NCBI GenBank assembly: GCA_012519955.1 | Contig: JAAYPH010000179.1 | Location: 1-42,749, forward strand | Direction of reading: 5' to 3' | DNA from: Candidatus Epulonipiscium sp. | GTDB lineage: Bacteria > Bacillota > Clostridia > Lachnospirales > Defluviitaleaceae | Length of the DNA stretch: 42,749 nt | Translations under genes and position numbers: made by a program | The notes under the pieces: generated by a model | Databases searched by the model: none | What the model was told of the DNA's origin: nothing | What the model saw: the letters and a program-made list of their open reading frames with translations, nothing else | In this document: positions 7,760 through 15,688 of the stretch, in pieces | Layout: every line of letters begins with the position of its first letter | Position numbering within the stretch: the stretch's first letter is position 1

Positions 7760-8989
7760 TCAGATCCCGCGACTGAAATCGTACCCTGAGGGCTTCTGAT
7801 AAATCCTTAAGTCAAACTCAGGTACCACAGCTAACAAATGATCAAAAATATCTGACTGAATTCGTTCATAGTCAGCCCATAGAATTTCATTAGTAAAGGC
7901 ATAGAGTTCAATAGGCAATCCATTTTCCCCAGGGGGAAGCTGCCTGACAATTTGCGTCATCTCCTTACTTACCTTAGGATGATTTTTTAAATAATGTTCA
8001 ATATATACTCTAAAAATCCCTATATTCGTTAAGTGTCTTCCATTGGCAAGATGGCAATCGTCTATATTACAGGCTTTATTATGTTCAGCAATTTCTTTTC
8101 TTTTGTTCTTAATGTATTTGTGAATACATTGAATGCTTTCTAATCGATTCAACATTTCATCATTACAAAACTTTATGCTTGTAACATCAATATAGATGGC
8201 TCTTTTGATTCTTCTTCCCCCTGCCTCCATCATGCCCCGCCAATTTTTAAAGGATTCTTGCATAAATGCATGGGTGGGAATATACGTAATGGTTTTATCA
8301 AAATTTTGTATTTTGACAGTATGCAGGGTTATTTCTAATACATCCCCATCTGCCCCGAATTTCGGCATTTCAATCCAGTCTCCGATTTGCAGCATATTGT
8401 TTGATGTTATTTGTATACTGGCTACAAGCCCCAGAATGGAATTTTGAAAAATAAGGATTACCACCGCAGTGGCTGCGCCGATACCACTTAATAAAATCCA
8501 TGGGGAGCGGTCAATTAATACACTGATAATCACTATAATGCCTATGGTATAGGAAAGAATGTTAAGAACCTGAAGATATCCCTTAATCGGCCTTATCTTA
8601 GAGATTTCGAACTTTGAATATATATCATTTATTGCATCTAAAAGTCCATTAATTGCTAATAGAACAAGGAAAATGATACAGGAATAAGCGATTCTTTCAA
8701 TCCACTCTGTGAAAGGAGGAAATAATGGCGCAAAGGCATGTATAATCCCAATGGGTATAATACGTACTAAGCGATCAAAAATTTTTCTCTCTGTAAGAAT
8801 AGTATGCCAATTGGTCTTTGTCTTTCCCGCATAGGATTCTAATATTCTAAAAAGGACTCTTCGTACAATCGAAGCTGCACTCAAACTAATGACAATAACT
8901 GCAATGAGGGCAACTATATTAGATAAATGCGGTGCTATAGTTTCATTTACTCCATAGTCTATGGCTAAATGCTTAACTTTTTCAATCAA
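7760..8989 (-). CDS. Mechanosensitive channel of the MscS family (YbdG-like)
   Basis: A membrane channel that opens under membrane tension to release solutes after osmotic downshock. Several hydrophobic segments fill the first half. The pore-lining helix and beta domain are recognisable: LLSGIGAATAVVILIFQNSI followed by LGLVASIQI, then GDWIEMPKFGADGDVLEITL. The long cytoplasmic tail with RIKRAIYIDV resembles the roughly 415-residue YbdG branch. The start is uncertain. The frame opens at a TTG at 9031 and has an ATG at 9019 with no good ribosome site. The TTG at 8989 follows GGGAGGG by eight bases and gives 409 residues, so it is preferred. It lies just downstream of the acetyltransferase gene, probably on the same transcript. 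Confidence 0.85.
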   Translation of the reverse strand: MIEKVKHLAIDYGVNETIAPHLSNIVALIAVIVISLSAASIVRRVLFRILESYAGKTKTNWHTILTERKIFDRLVRIIPIGIIHAFAPLFPPFTEWIERIAYSCIIFLVLLAINGLLDAINDIYSKFEISKIRPIKGYLQVLNILSYTIGIIVIISVLIDRSPWILLSGIGAATAVVILIFQNSILGLVASIQITSNNMLQIGDWIEMPKFGADGDVLEITLHTVKIQNFDKTITYIPTHAFMQESFKNWRGMMEAGGRRIKRAIYIDVTSIKFCNDEMLNRLESIQCIHKYIKNKRKEIAEHNKACNIDDCHLANGRHLTNIGIFRVYIEHYLKNHPKVSKEMTQIVRQLPPGENGLPIELYAFTNEILWADYERIQSDIFDHLLAVVPEFDLRIYQKPSGYDFSRGI

Positions 8990-9045
8990 ATATGAATCCC
9001 TCCCGTACAGAAAGAACATATTTGGTCTCAAGCTTCAAAAATCAG

Positions 9046-9474
9046 CTATTCATATTTGCACCACTTCATGATATATTCAATTTCATTCGTATTTTTATCG
9101 ATCTGTTCATGAATAATGGCAAAGCCTTCTCTTAGATAAAAGTTAACCGCTCTATTATTTTTCTTATAAACTTGCAGTAAAAGTTCTGTATGTCTTTCCT
9201 TAATATGATTTAATAATGCCTTTCCTATTCCTTTTGATTGGCAAATTGTTTCAACAAACAGGCCAGCAATATAGTTTTGACTTAATCCAATAAACCCTTG
9301 AATGGAATCATTTTCTTCATATACAAAAATAGTTGCCTCTGGAAGCATTTGTTTTACGTTATCATAGTTGCTTTTCCAATAGTCTTCATGGATAAAATTA
9401 TGTGCGGCAATATTGGTTTCCAGCCATAATTTCATAACACTGTGCATGTCATTTTCTTTAAACTCTCTAATCAT
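9046..9474 (-). CDS. GNAT-family N-acetyltransferase (YiaC-like)
   Basis: This 142-residue enzyme has the full GNAT fold: an MIREFKENDM start, an acceptor loop LWLETNIAAHNFI, the beta strand GLFVETICQSKGIGKALLNHI with the acetyl-CoA pyrophosphate loop (QSKGIGKA), and the C-terminal NNRAVNFYLREGF motif. From memory the order and spacing of residues follow Escherichia coli YiaC, a protein-lysine acetyltransferase, but the acceptor cannot be read from sequence. The ATG follows AAAGGAG. It is the first gene of a probable two-gene unit with the MscS channel. Confidence 0.87.
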   Translation of the reverse strand: MIREFKENDMHSVMKLWLETNIAAHNFIHEDYWKSNYDNVKQMLPEATIFVYEENDSIQGFIGLSQNYIAGLFVETICQSKGIGKALLNHIKERHTELLLQVYKKNNRAVNFYLREGFAIIHEQIDKNTNEIEYIMKWCKYE

Positions 9475-9579
9475 CGTAGTCTCCTTTAAATGTGAACTTT
9501 TTTATAATGAATAACTGATACCAATTATACCATTTAAACATATAATAATAAAAAGATATAGTGATCTGGAGGAATAATT

Positions 9580-10314
9580 ATGTTTATGAATCCTTATTAT
9601 AGAATAGATGCTGCCACTCCCCCCTTTGTGGTCGCTTCTGCCCGAGGAGATGTGACGGGCGACGGAATACCTGATACTGTTTACCTCACCGGGGTTAAAA
9701 CCAGTGACAGTCCTTTTATTCAAAAAATTACTCTTTCAATAAAGGATGGTCGAACAGGTAGGGTTGTATCTGTTCCTCTTAAATCTGACGCAGGTTATAA
9801 TCCTACAGTTTTTTTAGGGGATTTTACTGGTGATGGAATTAAAGACATTTTAATTGGTATTACATCCGGGGGCAGTGGAGGCATCATGTATTATTATATT
9901 TACTCCGATGCAGGAAACATTCCTAAATTATTATTTGATTATGAAGTTTTTAATGAAAGTTATAAATATGAGGTAATTTACAGAGACCAATATAAAGTAG
10001 ATGTAATCAATATTACAGACAGAATAAAATACATTATAGATATATCTAATAGAGACCAGGAGTATCTACAAGAAATATATAATGCAGATGGCACCCTAAA
10101 AGAACCCATCGAAGGATTTGTAAGTCCCTTAAGCGGTCTTTATCCAATTGATTTCGATTCTAATGGAGTGTATGAACTTCTGGGATTCCAGAGAATTTCT
10201 GGCAGATATGCTGCCGATGCCTTAGGCTATATTCAAACATCCTTAGAATGGGATAAAAATAGATTTAAACTAAGAGATCAATTTGTATCCATTTATGGAT
10301 CCCAATATCAATAA
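9580..10314 (+). CDS. FG-GAP/VCBS-repeat protein, function unknown
   Basis: A 244-residue protein with two clear Ca2+-binding type loops, GDVTGDGIPD (23-32) and GDFTGDGIKD (80-89). A degenerate third (DFDSNGVYEL, 191-200) is also visible. These loops mark beta-propeller or FG-GAP/VCBS-type repeats. No signal peptide, lipobox or membrane segment is visible at the N-terminus (MFMNPYYRID), unusual for a repeat mostly found in surface proteins. The ATG is preceded by GGAGGAATAATT. It stands alone between a divergent acetyltransferase gene and a convergent dehydrogenase gene. Proteins of this size are found in Firmicutes, but I know of no assigned role. Confidence 0.8.
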   Translation: MFMNPYYRIDAATPPFVVASARGDVTGDGIPDTVYLTGVKTSDSPFIQKITLSIKDGRTGRVVSVPLKSDAGYNPTVFLGDFTGDGIKDILIGITSGGSGGIMYYYIYSDAGNIPKLLFDYEVFNESYKYEVIYRDQYKVDVINITDRIKYIIDISNRDQEYLQEIYNADGTLKEPIEGFVSPLSGLYPIDFDSNGVYELLGFQRISGRYAADALGYIQTSLEWDKNRFKLRDQFVSIYGSQYQ

Positions 10315-10329
10315 TACCCTCCCAAATTA

Positions 10330-10371
10330 AGAAGCCATCCTCTGTTATTATTAAAACAGAAGATGGCTTCT
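10330..10371. terminator. Bidirectional terminator between convergent genes
   Basis: AGAAGCCATC and GATGGCTTCT (ten bases) extend through one mismatch into TCTGTT/AACAGA around an eight-base loop. The stem is long, but the T-run after it is short (TTCTTCTAATG). It separates the VCBS-type gene (+) from the dehydrogenase gene (-). Confidence 0.7.
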
Positions 10372-10386
10372 TCTAATGTGGTTTTT

Positions 10387-11127
10387 TCAATTTTCTCTAT
10401 AATACCAATTCCAGTCTCCATGATAAATCATTCTTTTATTCATACCGCCATCTACAGTAATGGTTTCCCCGGTAATAAAATCCTGCTGACACAGGAATAA
10501 AACCATATCCGAAATATCTTTTGGCGTTCCTATTTTCCCTGCCGGAATTGCAGCACGGTCTTCGTAACTAAGCTCTTGCTGATCGGTTACATTGATCCAG
10601 CCTGGGGCAATGCAATTCACAAGAACATCTGGACCCAGGGATATCGCCAACGCATGGGTTAAAGCAACAATCCCACCCTTCGCACTGGCATAGGCTTCTG
10701 TATCAGGTTCGGATTGAAATGCTCTGGAAGATGCAATGTTAATAATTCTCCCTTTATTTTTAATCAATTCATCTTTACATAAACGACTGAGCTCATAGGG
10801 TGCTTTTAATCCGATGGATAAAATATAATCAAATTCTTCATAACTTAAAGAAGACAAAATACCTTTACTGCCACGACAAGCATTATTAACCAGAACATCG
10901 ATTCTTCCCATCTTTTCAATTGCAAATTCAATAAATTCTTTTAGTGTTAATGGATTGGAAATATCACCATGAAAATAAAAGAGGTTCGGATACTCCTTTG
11001 CAAATTCAACAGATCGTTTATCGTCTATATCAATAAAGCATACCTTATCCCCAGCTTTAATGAAGTCCACACATATCTGTTTTCCTATGCCATGTCCGCC
11101 TCCTGTAACAACAATTCCTCTATTCAT
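10387..11127 (-). CDS. Short-chain dehydrogenase/reductase (SDR)
   Basis: A 246-residue classical SDR that oxidises an alcohol or reduces a carbonyl with NAD(P). The cofactor loop TGGGHGIG (8-15), the NNAC motif (81-84), a catalytic serine at 133/134 and the YASAK catalytic pair (Y146, K150) are all present. ITVDGGM near the end is the usual SDR closing strand. An acidic residue after the second strand (IDIDD, 32-36) suggests NAD over NADP. The tail MIYHGDWNWYYREN is unusual and may shape the active site. Substrate unknown. It starts 16 bases after the GyrI-like gene with an AAAGGAG site, so the two probably form one transcript. Confidence 0.88.
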   Translation of the reverse strand: MNRGIVVTGGGHGIGKQICVDFIKAGDKVCFIDIDDKRSVEFAKEYPNLFYFHGDISNPLTLKEFIEFAIEKMGRIDVLVNNACRGSKGILSSLSYEEFDYILSIGLKAPYELSRLCKDELIKNKGRIINIASSRAFQSEPDTEAYASAKGGIVALTHALAISLGPDVLVNCIAPGWINVTDQQELSYEDRAAIPAGKIGTPKDISDMVLFLCQQDFITGETITVDGGMNKRMIYHGDWNWYYREN

Positions 11128-11143
11128 GATATTCTCCTTTCAA

Positions 11144-11794
11144 TTACTCGGTTACTATCCTTTCAATTGGATGTCTAATGACTGTTTTAAGCTTTTCCGG
11201 TGCCGTTTTGCGTGGATCACTAATATATATTTCGTGATGCTGTCGTAAGCCCGACATCACCGTTTTATATCCCTGTGATTCTATGTACTCTTCCAATGCC
11301 GCAACGGTAGGAGGTTCATCGTCATAAGAACCTATATGCATGACCTGAGCGCACAAACCTTCAGTGAAGTCCTCAAGGCGGGCTATGGATACGTTAAGCT
11401 CAGGCTTTTTCTTTGACAAACTCGCCTTCGCCATTTCAAAAACCTCTGAGGTAACGAACTCTGGCTGACGAATCATCATCGTCCAACAAAATTCATCCTT
11501 CCTTCCAATAACATTGCCATCGAAATAATTATTTTCAAACCACCAAAGTCCCTCTAACGGCGGAACAACATAATCAAAATAGCCTTCTGGCTGAACACTG
11601 CCCTTCTTGCTCATTTTGATAGTATAGGATAAGCCATACAGTACTTCTACGGCTTCCTTATAAAAGGGCGAAGTATTTGGGTTTCCCTTACCATCCACCA
11701 TAATAAAACGCATTTTCGGCACATCAACAATACTAGGCGTTGTTTTCGGTAAATAAAGGTCTTTAAATTCTTTTTTAAAATCAAACGCTCCCAT
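11144..11794 (-). CDS. GyrI-like small-molecule-binding domain protein
   Basis: A 216-residue soluble protein of the GyrI-like (SHS2-fold) family. KMRFIMVDGKGNPN opens the domain, PPLEGLWWF sits in the middle, and VMHIGSYDDEPPTV followed by HHEIYISDPRK closes it. These are typical of stand-alone GyrI-like proteins in Firmicutes. The family binds, and in some members reportedly hydrolyses, bulky hydrophobic or drug-like compounds. The ligand here is not known. It lies between a TipAL-type MerR gene upstream and an SDR gene downstream, which fits a role in sensing or detoxifying a small molecule. The ATG at 11794 follows AAAGGACT. Confidence 0.85.
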   Translation of the reverse strand: MGAFDFKKEFKDLYLPKTTPSIVDVPKMRFIMVDGKGNPNTSPFYKEAVEVLYGLSYTIKMSKKGSVQPEGYFDYVVPPLEGLWWFENNYFDGNVIGRKDEFCWTMMIRQPEFVTSEVFEMAKASLSKKKPELNVSIARLEDFTEGLCAQVMHIGSYDDEPPTVAALEEYIESQGYKTVMSGLRQHHEIYISDPRKTAPEKLKTVIRHPIERIVTE

Positions 11795-11854
11795 AGACCA
11801 CAGTCCTTTCTATAACATGTTTAATAAAATTTTTTACCATTTTCTATGTAATGT

Positions 11855-11883
11855 AAAAGGGCGAGTACTTATGCACTCACCCT
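11855..11883 (-). terminator. Terminator of the MerR gene
   Basis: AGGGCGAGT (11858-11866) pairs with ACTCACCCT (11875-11883) with one mismatch. On the minus strand a short TTTT run follows. It lies just after the regulator stop and before the GyrI-like gene, so those two genes are probably separate transcripts. Confidence 0.6.
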
Positions 11884-11899
11884 CTTAATTATATTATTT

Positions 11900-12658
11900 T
11901 TATTTATTTGTGTAAATCAAAATCGCATCTCTTAAGAACTCTGCCAGTCCTGGCTGTACCTTATCATAATATGCTTTAAATCTTTCATCCGCCACATACA
12001 TTTGAGCTACCCCTGCATGTGCTTCCTTGTTGTAGTTTCCCCATGCAAAACTGATCCATTGACGATGCAAGTCTGCTGCTTTTTGTGCCGCTTCACTGCC
12101 TGGATCTCCGGCAGCCATAGCTTCTTTTAATGTGTCAAACATTTCTCTTTCTATTTTTTGGAGTGCCTCGTATTGTTCCTGGGTCATATTTTTAAATTGC
12201 TGGTTAGACCTTTCTACCTGCTCATCCCCGTATTTTTCTCTTATTTCTTTTCCGTATTTTTTCTCGTTTTCATCTAATAATTTTTGTTTAAAGCCTTCAA
12301 ATTTTTCTTGATCAGACATTTCAATTCTCCCTTCTTGCGATGCAATGGTTTTTTCAACATTGCTAATTAATATATCTAACTGTTTTCTTTTTTCGAGGAG
12401 TTTTTCACGATGTTCTATCAGTGCAGCAGTTGGATTAAATGTAGGGGATGTTATGATTTCTTTGATTTGATCCAAGCTTACTCCTAATTCTCTGTAAAAT
12501 AAGATTTGCTGCAGCCTGTTCACTTCCTCCTGACCGTAAATGCGATATCCTGATGAATTGATTCTTGCCGGCTTTAGAATCCCTATTTCATCATAATATC
12601 TTAAGGTTCTGGTACTTATACCTGCCAGTTTCCCTAGTTTTTGCACTGTATATTCCAT
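11900..12658 (-). CDS. MerR-family regulator with TipAS antibiotic-recognition domain
   Basis: A 252-residue activator. The N-terminal MerR winged helix (about 3-70) contains KLAGISTRTLRYYDEIGILK and the wing SSGYRIYGQEEV. A coiled-coil dimerisation helix follows (about 75-125). The C-terminal TipAS domain (about 130-250) is recognised by LHRQWISFAWGNYNKEAHAGVAQMYVADERF. Such proteins bind hydrophobic drugs or peptides and unwind promoters with an over-long spacer. The gene has a GGAGGTGAAG ribosome site, and its own promoter has a 19-base spacer holding a palindrome, so it probably activates itself. The next genes downstream encode a GyrI-like protein and an SDR. Confidence 0.9.
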   Translation of the reverse strand: MEYTVQKLGKLAGISTRTLRYYDEIGILKPARINSSGYRIYGQEEVNRLQQILFYRELGVSLDQIKEIITSPTFNPTAALIEHREKLLEKRKQLDILISNVEKTIASQEGRIEMSDQEKFEGFKQKLLDENEKKYGKEIREKYGDEQVERSNQQFKNMTQEQYEALQKIEREMFDTLKEAMAAGDPGSEAAQKAADLHRQWISFAWGNYNKEAHAGVAQMYVADERFKAYYDKVQPGLAEFLRDAILIYTNK

Positions 12659-12680
12659 CTCTTCACCTCCTCACACAATG

Positions 12681-12711
12681 AGCATACACCTTTACGTAAC
12701 GTCAATGTCAA
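12681..12711 (-). promoter_or_regulatory. MerR-type promoter with 19-base spacer and operator
   Basis: On the minus strand a -35 TTGACA (12711-12706) and a -10 TATGCT (12686-12681) are 19 bases apart, the stretched spacing typical of MerR-controlled promoters. The spacer holds the near-perfect dyad TTGACG-TTA-CGTAAA (12705-12691), which is where the activator dimer would bind. The regulator therefore probably controls its own gene. Confidence 0.8.
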
Positions 12712-12724
12712 TAGATTTTATTTT

Positions 12725-13099
12725 TTATTTTAAAGTTTTGCCGCAATAGGGACAATAAACATATCGAGGATCAATGGTTGCACCACAGTGATAACATACA
12801 TTGGACTGTTCTGCAACGCCTAAAGATTCCAATTCGCTGGATTTTATTTCTACCGATTCGCCCCCCTCTATTCTTTTTCCTATTTCAGAATGGATTTCAA
12901 ATATTTTATTGCAACATGAAGTTTTAATGAAGTATCGAGTGTTCCACTTAAATATAGGAATAAAAAATATATGAAAATAATTATACATCTTAATCAAACG
13001 ATAGCTTCCAAAAGCTTCGCAGGCAGGGCAGATAATATTACGCCTGTCCGATACTTCTTTTTGTTTTTGCTCAATCCCAAATATCCCAATAAAAAACAT
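12725..13099 (-). CDS. Small zinc-ribbon protein, function unknown
   Basis: A 124-residue protein with two cysteine groups. One is near the N-terminus (CPAC, followed by CC about 38 residues later). The other is a clear C-terminal zinc ribbon CYHCG-x10-CPYCG. The middle is aromatic and hydrophobic (YNYFHIFFIPIFKW), possibly membrane-associated. The ATG at 13099 follows AAGGAGAGATG. Proteins of this pattern are common and uncharacterised in Firmicutes. It stands alone, upstream of the MerR gene and divergent from the encapsulin operon. Confidence 0.75.
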   Translation of the reverse strand: MFFIGIFGIEQKQKEVSDRRNIICPACEAFGSYRLIKMYNYFHIFFIPIFKWNTRYFIKTSCCNKIFEIHSEIGKRIEGGESVEIKSSELESLGVAEQSNVCYHCGATIDPRYVYCPYCGKTLK

Positions 13100-13284
13100 A
13101 TCTTCATCTCTCCTTAAAACACATAGCTAAATTGTCATTGCAAATTGTTTATTCTAATATTTTATCATTAAATTCTATAAACATAAATCAGACCTTCCAA
13201 AAATTCATGAATAATACATATTAATTTGCATAAGATATCTAAGATACGAAACATTAATTGAAATATGAATAAGGAGGAGCAATT

Positions 13285-13638
13285 ATGGATTATCATGAAC
13301 CGGTAGAATTGCTTGATGAAAAAGCTAGAGATATCGCCAGAGTACTTCATAGTTTAAAGGAAGAAGTTGAAGCAGTGAATTGGTATCATCAACGGGTTTC
13401 AGCTTCTAAAGATCCACAGGTTAAGGCTATTTTAGCCCATAATCGTGACGAAGAAATAGAACATGCAGTTATGGCAATCGAATGGCTTAGAAGAAATCTT
13501 CCTGCATGGGATAAAGAACTTCGTACATACTTATTTACAGAAGGACCAATTACTCAGATAGAAGAAGGAATCGAGGATCATTCTACCACAAATAATTCGG
13601 CTACATTCCATTTAAACATAGGTAATATGAAAAGATAA
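13285..13638 (+). CDS. Encapsulated ferritin-like protein (EncFtn), encapsulin cargo
   Basis: A 117-residue two-helix ferritin-like protein that oxidises Fe2+ inside an encapsulin shell. It aligns well, from memory, with the Rhodospirillum rubrum protein: EEVEAVNWYHQR gives E26/E27/E29 and W33, and HNRDEEIEH gives E57 and H60. These match the metal-binding E31/E32/E34, E62 and H65. The conserved LRTYLFTEGPITQIEEGI segment follows. Ten such subunits usually form a ring whose ferroxidase site is built at a dimer interface. A flexible linker leads to the C-terminal HLNIGNMKR, which fits the (L)xIGxLK-type peptide that docks cargo inside the shell. The start has a TAAGGAGG site, and the shell gene follows 31 bases later. 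Confidence 0.94.
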   Translation: MDYHEPVELLDEKARDIARVLHSLKEEVEAVNWYHQRVSASKDPQVKAILAHNRDEEIEHAVMAIEWLRRNLPAWDKELRTYLFTEGPITQIEEGIEDHSTTNNSATFHLNIGNMKR

Positions 13639-13669
13639 ATACGATACAAATATTAAAGGAGGTTGTCCT

Positions 13670-14464
13670 ATGGATATTCTAAAAAGAAGTCTTGCACCCC
13701 TGACAGATGAAGCATGGAAAGAAATAGAAGAAAGAGCACAGCAGGTTTTTGAATCCTATTTATCCGCAAGAAAATTCATTCATGTAGAAGGACCTTTAGG
13801 CTGGGATTATACCGTCCTTGCTGAAGGACGTTTAACCAATATAGAAGGAAAAGATGGAGAAGTTTATACAGGAATATATGAAGCTAAGCCTTTAATTGAG
13901 ACAAGAATCAACTTTGAACTCAGCAGATGGGAAATGGATAATCTCATCCGCGGAGCAAAAGATATTGATTTGTCTCCACTTGAAGAAGCAGCCAAAAAAT
14001 CTGCATTATTCGAAGAAAATCTACTATATAACGGGCATGCTTCTGCAAATATTCAAGGTTTACAAAATGCTTCAACACATAAATCCATACCCTTTGGCAA
14101 CAATGGTTCGGAAATTATGGATGCTCTCACTGAAGGAATGTTGATTTTAAAACGTTCTTTTACCAAAAAGCCATACACCCTGGTCGTTGGGAAAGAAGCC
14201 TTGAAAAGAATCCATAGAGAAATTCAAGGAGATTCCCTAAGCAAACGAATCACGGAATTACTGGGAAATGACATTGTATATAGTGAAGTTGTGGATGGAG
14301 CACTTTTAGTTCCTTATGACCATGAAGATTTAGAAATGACCATAGGCAGAGACTTTTCCATCGGTTACGAAACCGCTGATGAAAAAAGAGTTCAGCTCTT
14401 TATAACAGAATCCTTTACATTTAGAATACTGGACTCTGATCTGATTGTAAAATTTACAATTTAA
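13670..14464 (+). CDS. Encapsulin shell protein (family 1, linocin/CFP29-type)
   Basis: A 264-residue HK97-fold protein that self-assembles into a protein nanocompartment. The N-terminus LKRSLAPLTDEAWKEIEERA binds the cargo peptide. The region with RKFIHVEGPLGWDYTVLAEG, then ELSRWEMDNLIRGAKDIDL and the C-terminal DFSIGYETADEKRVQLFITESFTF are family hallmarks. Length is normal (about 265). It lies directly downstream of the ferritin-like cargo gene, with an AAAGGAGG site, and a long hairpin follows. Together they form a classic iron-storage encapsulin system; the shell would protect the cell from free iron and peroxide. Confidence 0.95.
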   Translation: MDILKRSLAPLTDEAWKEIEERAQQVFESYLSARKFIHVEGPLGWDYTVLAEGRLTNIEGKDGEVYTGIYEAKPLIETRINFELSRWEMDNLIRGAKDIDLSPLEEAAKKSALFEENLLYNGHASANIQGLQNASTHKSIPFGNNGSEIMDALTEGMLILKRSFTKKPYTLVVGKEALKRIHREIQGDSLSKRITELLGNDIVYSEVVDGALLVPYDHEDLEMTIGRDFSIGYETADEKRVQLFITESFTFRILDSDLIVKFTI

Positions 14465-14479
14465 TTATATAATGTTTTT

Positions 14480-14520
14480 AAGAGAGTCCTACATAGAACT
14501 TTAATATGTAGGACTTTCTT
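14480..14520 (+). terminator. Hairpin terminator after the encapsulin operon
   Basis: Sixteen-base arms (14480-14495 and 14505-14520) pair with one mismatch around a nine-base loop. The right arm ends TTTCTTG, so the T-run is poor, but the hairpin starts 15 bases after the shell gene stop. Confidence 0.65.
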
Positions 14521-14597
14521 GATACTATCTCAAAAGATGTTAAAATATGAATTTGGACATCTTATTATTCAAATATTAACTTCACATGGAGGCTCCT

Positions 14598-15554
14598 ATG
14601 AAAAAAATTTGCATTTTAGATTCTAAAACTTTAGGAAAGGACATTGATTTATCTATATTTGAATAATTTGGAGCGTTCACTGTATACGAAACGACTGCTC
14701 CTCACGAAGTTACAGAGAGAATTGCAGAGCAGGATATTATTATAACGAATAAAGTACAGCTTCATTCCCAAAACTTATCTGCTGCCAAAAATCTTAAATT
14801 AATTTGCATTACTGCTACGGGTACGAACAATGTAGATTTAAACTATACGAGAGAACAAGGAATAGCCGTGACCAATGTTGCCGGATATTCTACGAATAGT
14901 GTTGCCCAGCATACCTTTGCTATGGCCCTTTACCTGATGGAACACTTGCCTTATTATGATCATTATGTGAAATCCGGAGATTACTGTAAGAGTAATATTT
15001 TCACTCATCTAGACAAACCTTTTCATGAATTGGAAGGGAAAACTTGGGGAATTATCGGCTTAGGTGCAATTGGACAAAGGGTAGCCCAATTAGCCGAAGC
15101 TTTTGGCTGTAATGTAAGCTACTACTCTACATCAGGGAAAAATACTCATCCAAATTATAAACGGGTAGACTTAGATACCTTACTTAGTCACTCAGACATC
15201 GTTTCTATCCATGCCCCTTTAAATGAAAACACTAGAAACCTGATTACTTATGACAAGCTGTCTAAAATGAAAGAAAGTGCCATTTTGTTAAATTTAGGCC
15301 GGGGCAGTATAGTAAACGAAGAAGACCTTGCCAGGGCTTTGGATGATCATCTTATTGCCGGTGCCGCCCTTGATGTTCTTGAACATGAACCAATGGAAGA
15401 AAATAATCCTCTCTTGAAAATAAAGAATAAAGACAAGCTGCTTATTACACCACATATTGCCTGGGCAAGTACGGAAGCAAGATATCGTCTCATTAATGAA
15501 GTTGCTGAAAATATTCGTGCCTTCTTAAACGGGATACAGAGAAACAGAGTATAA
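14598..15554 (+). pseudogene. D-2-hydroxyacid dehydrogenase, interrupted by one in-frame TAA
   Basis: A 318-codon frame starts at ATG 14598 (GGAGG site) and is intact except for TAA at 14664-14666 (codon 23). Upstream of the stop the protein begins MKKICILDSKTLGKDIDLS, and downstream it continues at FGAFTVYETTAPHEV, so one CAA-to-TAA change is enough to explain the break. The remainder is a complete NAD-dependent dehydrogenase of the glycerate/lactate type. It has the Rossmann loop GLGAIG and the catalytic Arg (LGRGSIVNE), Glu (LEHEPMEE) and His (TPHIAW). Translation could restart downstream (an ATG, or a GTG at 14868), but that would remove most of the substrate domain. A sequencing error is possible. 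No clear link with the encapsulin genes upstream. Confidence 0.82.
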
Positions 15555-15557
15555 GAA

Positions 15558-15626
15558 AGAGTTTCGCTTGCGAAACTCTCGCGCCGAGCACGGTCGGCAA
15601 AGCCGACTAAATACAATACGCGCGAG
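15558..15626. repeat. Compound palindromic element
   Basis: Three nested or adjacent palindromes lie in 69 bases: AGAGTTTCG-cttg-CGAAACTCT (15558-15579), CTCGCGC (15578-15584) pairing with GCGCGAG (15620-15626), and inside that pair GTCGGC-aaa-GCCGAC (15593-15607). The segment is clearly GC-richer than its surroundings. It looks like an inserted non-coding repeat between two convergent genes, with no coding capacity. Confidence 0.65.
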
Positions 15627-15653
15627 TATGCATTTTACCCGAATGGCTTTTTG

Positions 15654-15687
15654 TTACATAGGAAATTCAGAGGAATTTCCTATGTAA
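15654..15687. repeat. Palindromic repeat, copy 1 (15-base perfect stem)
   Basis: TTACATAGGAAATTC and GAATTTCCTATGTAA pair perfectly around the loop AGAG. A related copy lies at 22777-22810: right arms agree at 18 of 19 bases (counting the bases after the stem), left arms at 12 of 15. A dispersed intergenic repeat family is likely. Confidence 0.75.
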
Positions 15688-15688
15688 T

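Noticed and set aside
13168..13350. 60-codon minus-strand frame in front of the encapsulin operon
   Set aside because: It overlaps the start of the ferritin-like gene, has no good ribosome site and no recognisable family.
15558..15626. CRISPR array or tRNA-like element
   Set aside because: The palindromes differ from one another, are not regularly spaced and have no spacers; no cloverleaf with an anticodon arm can be drawn.
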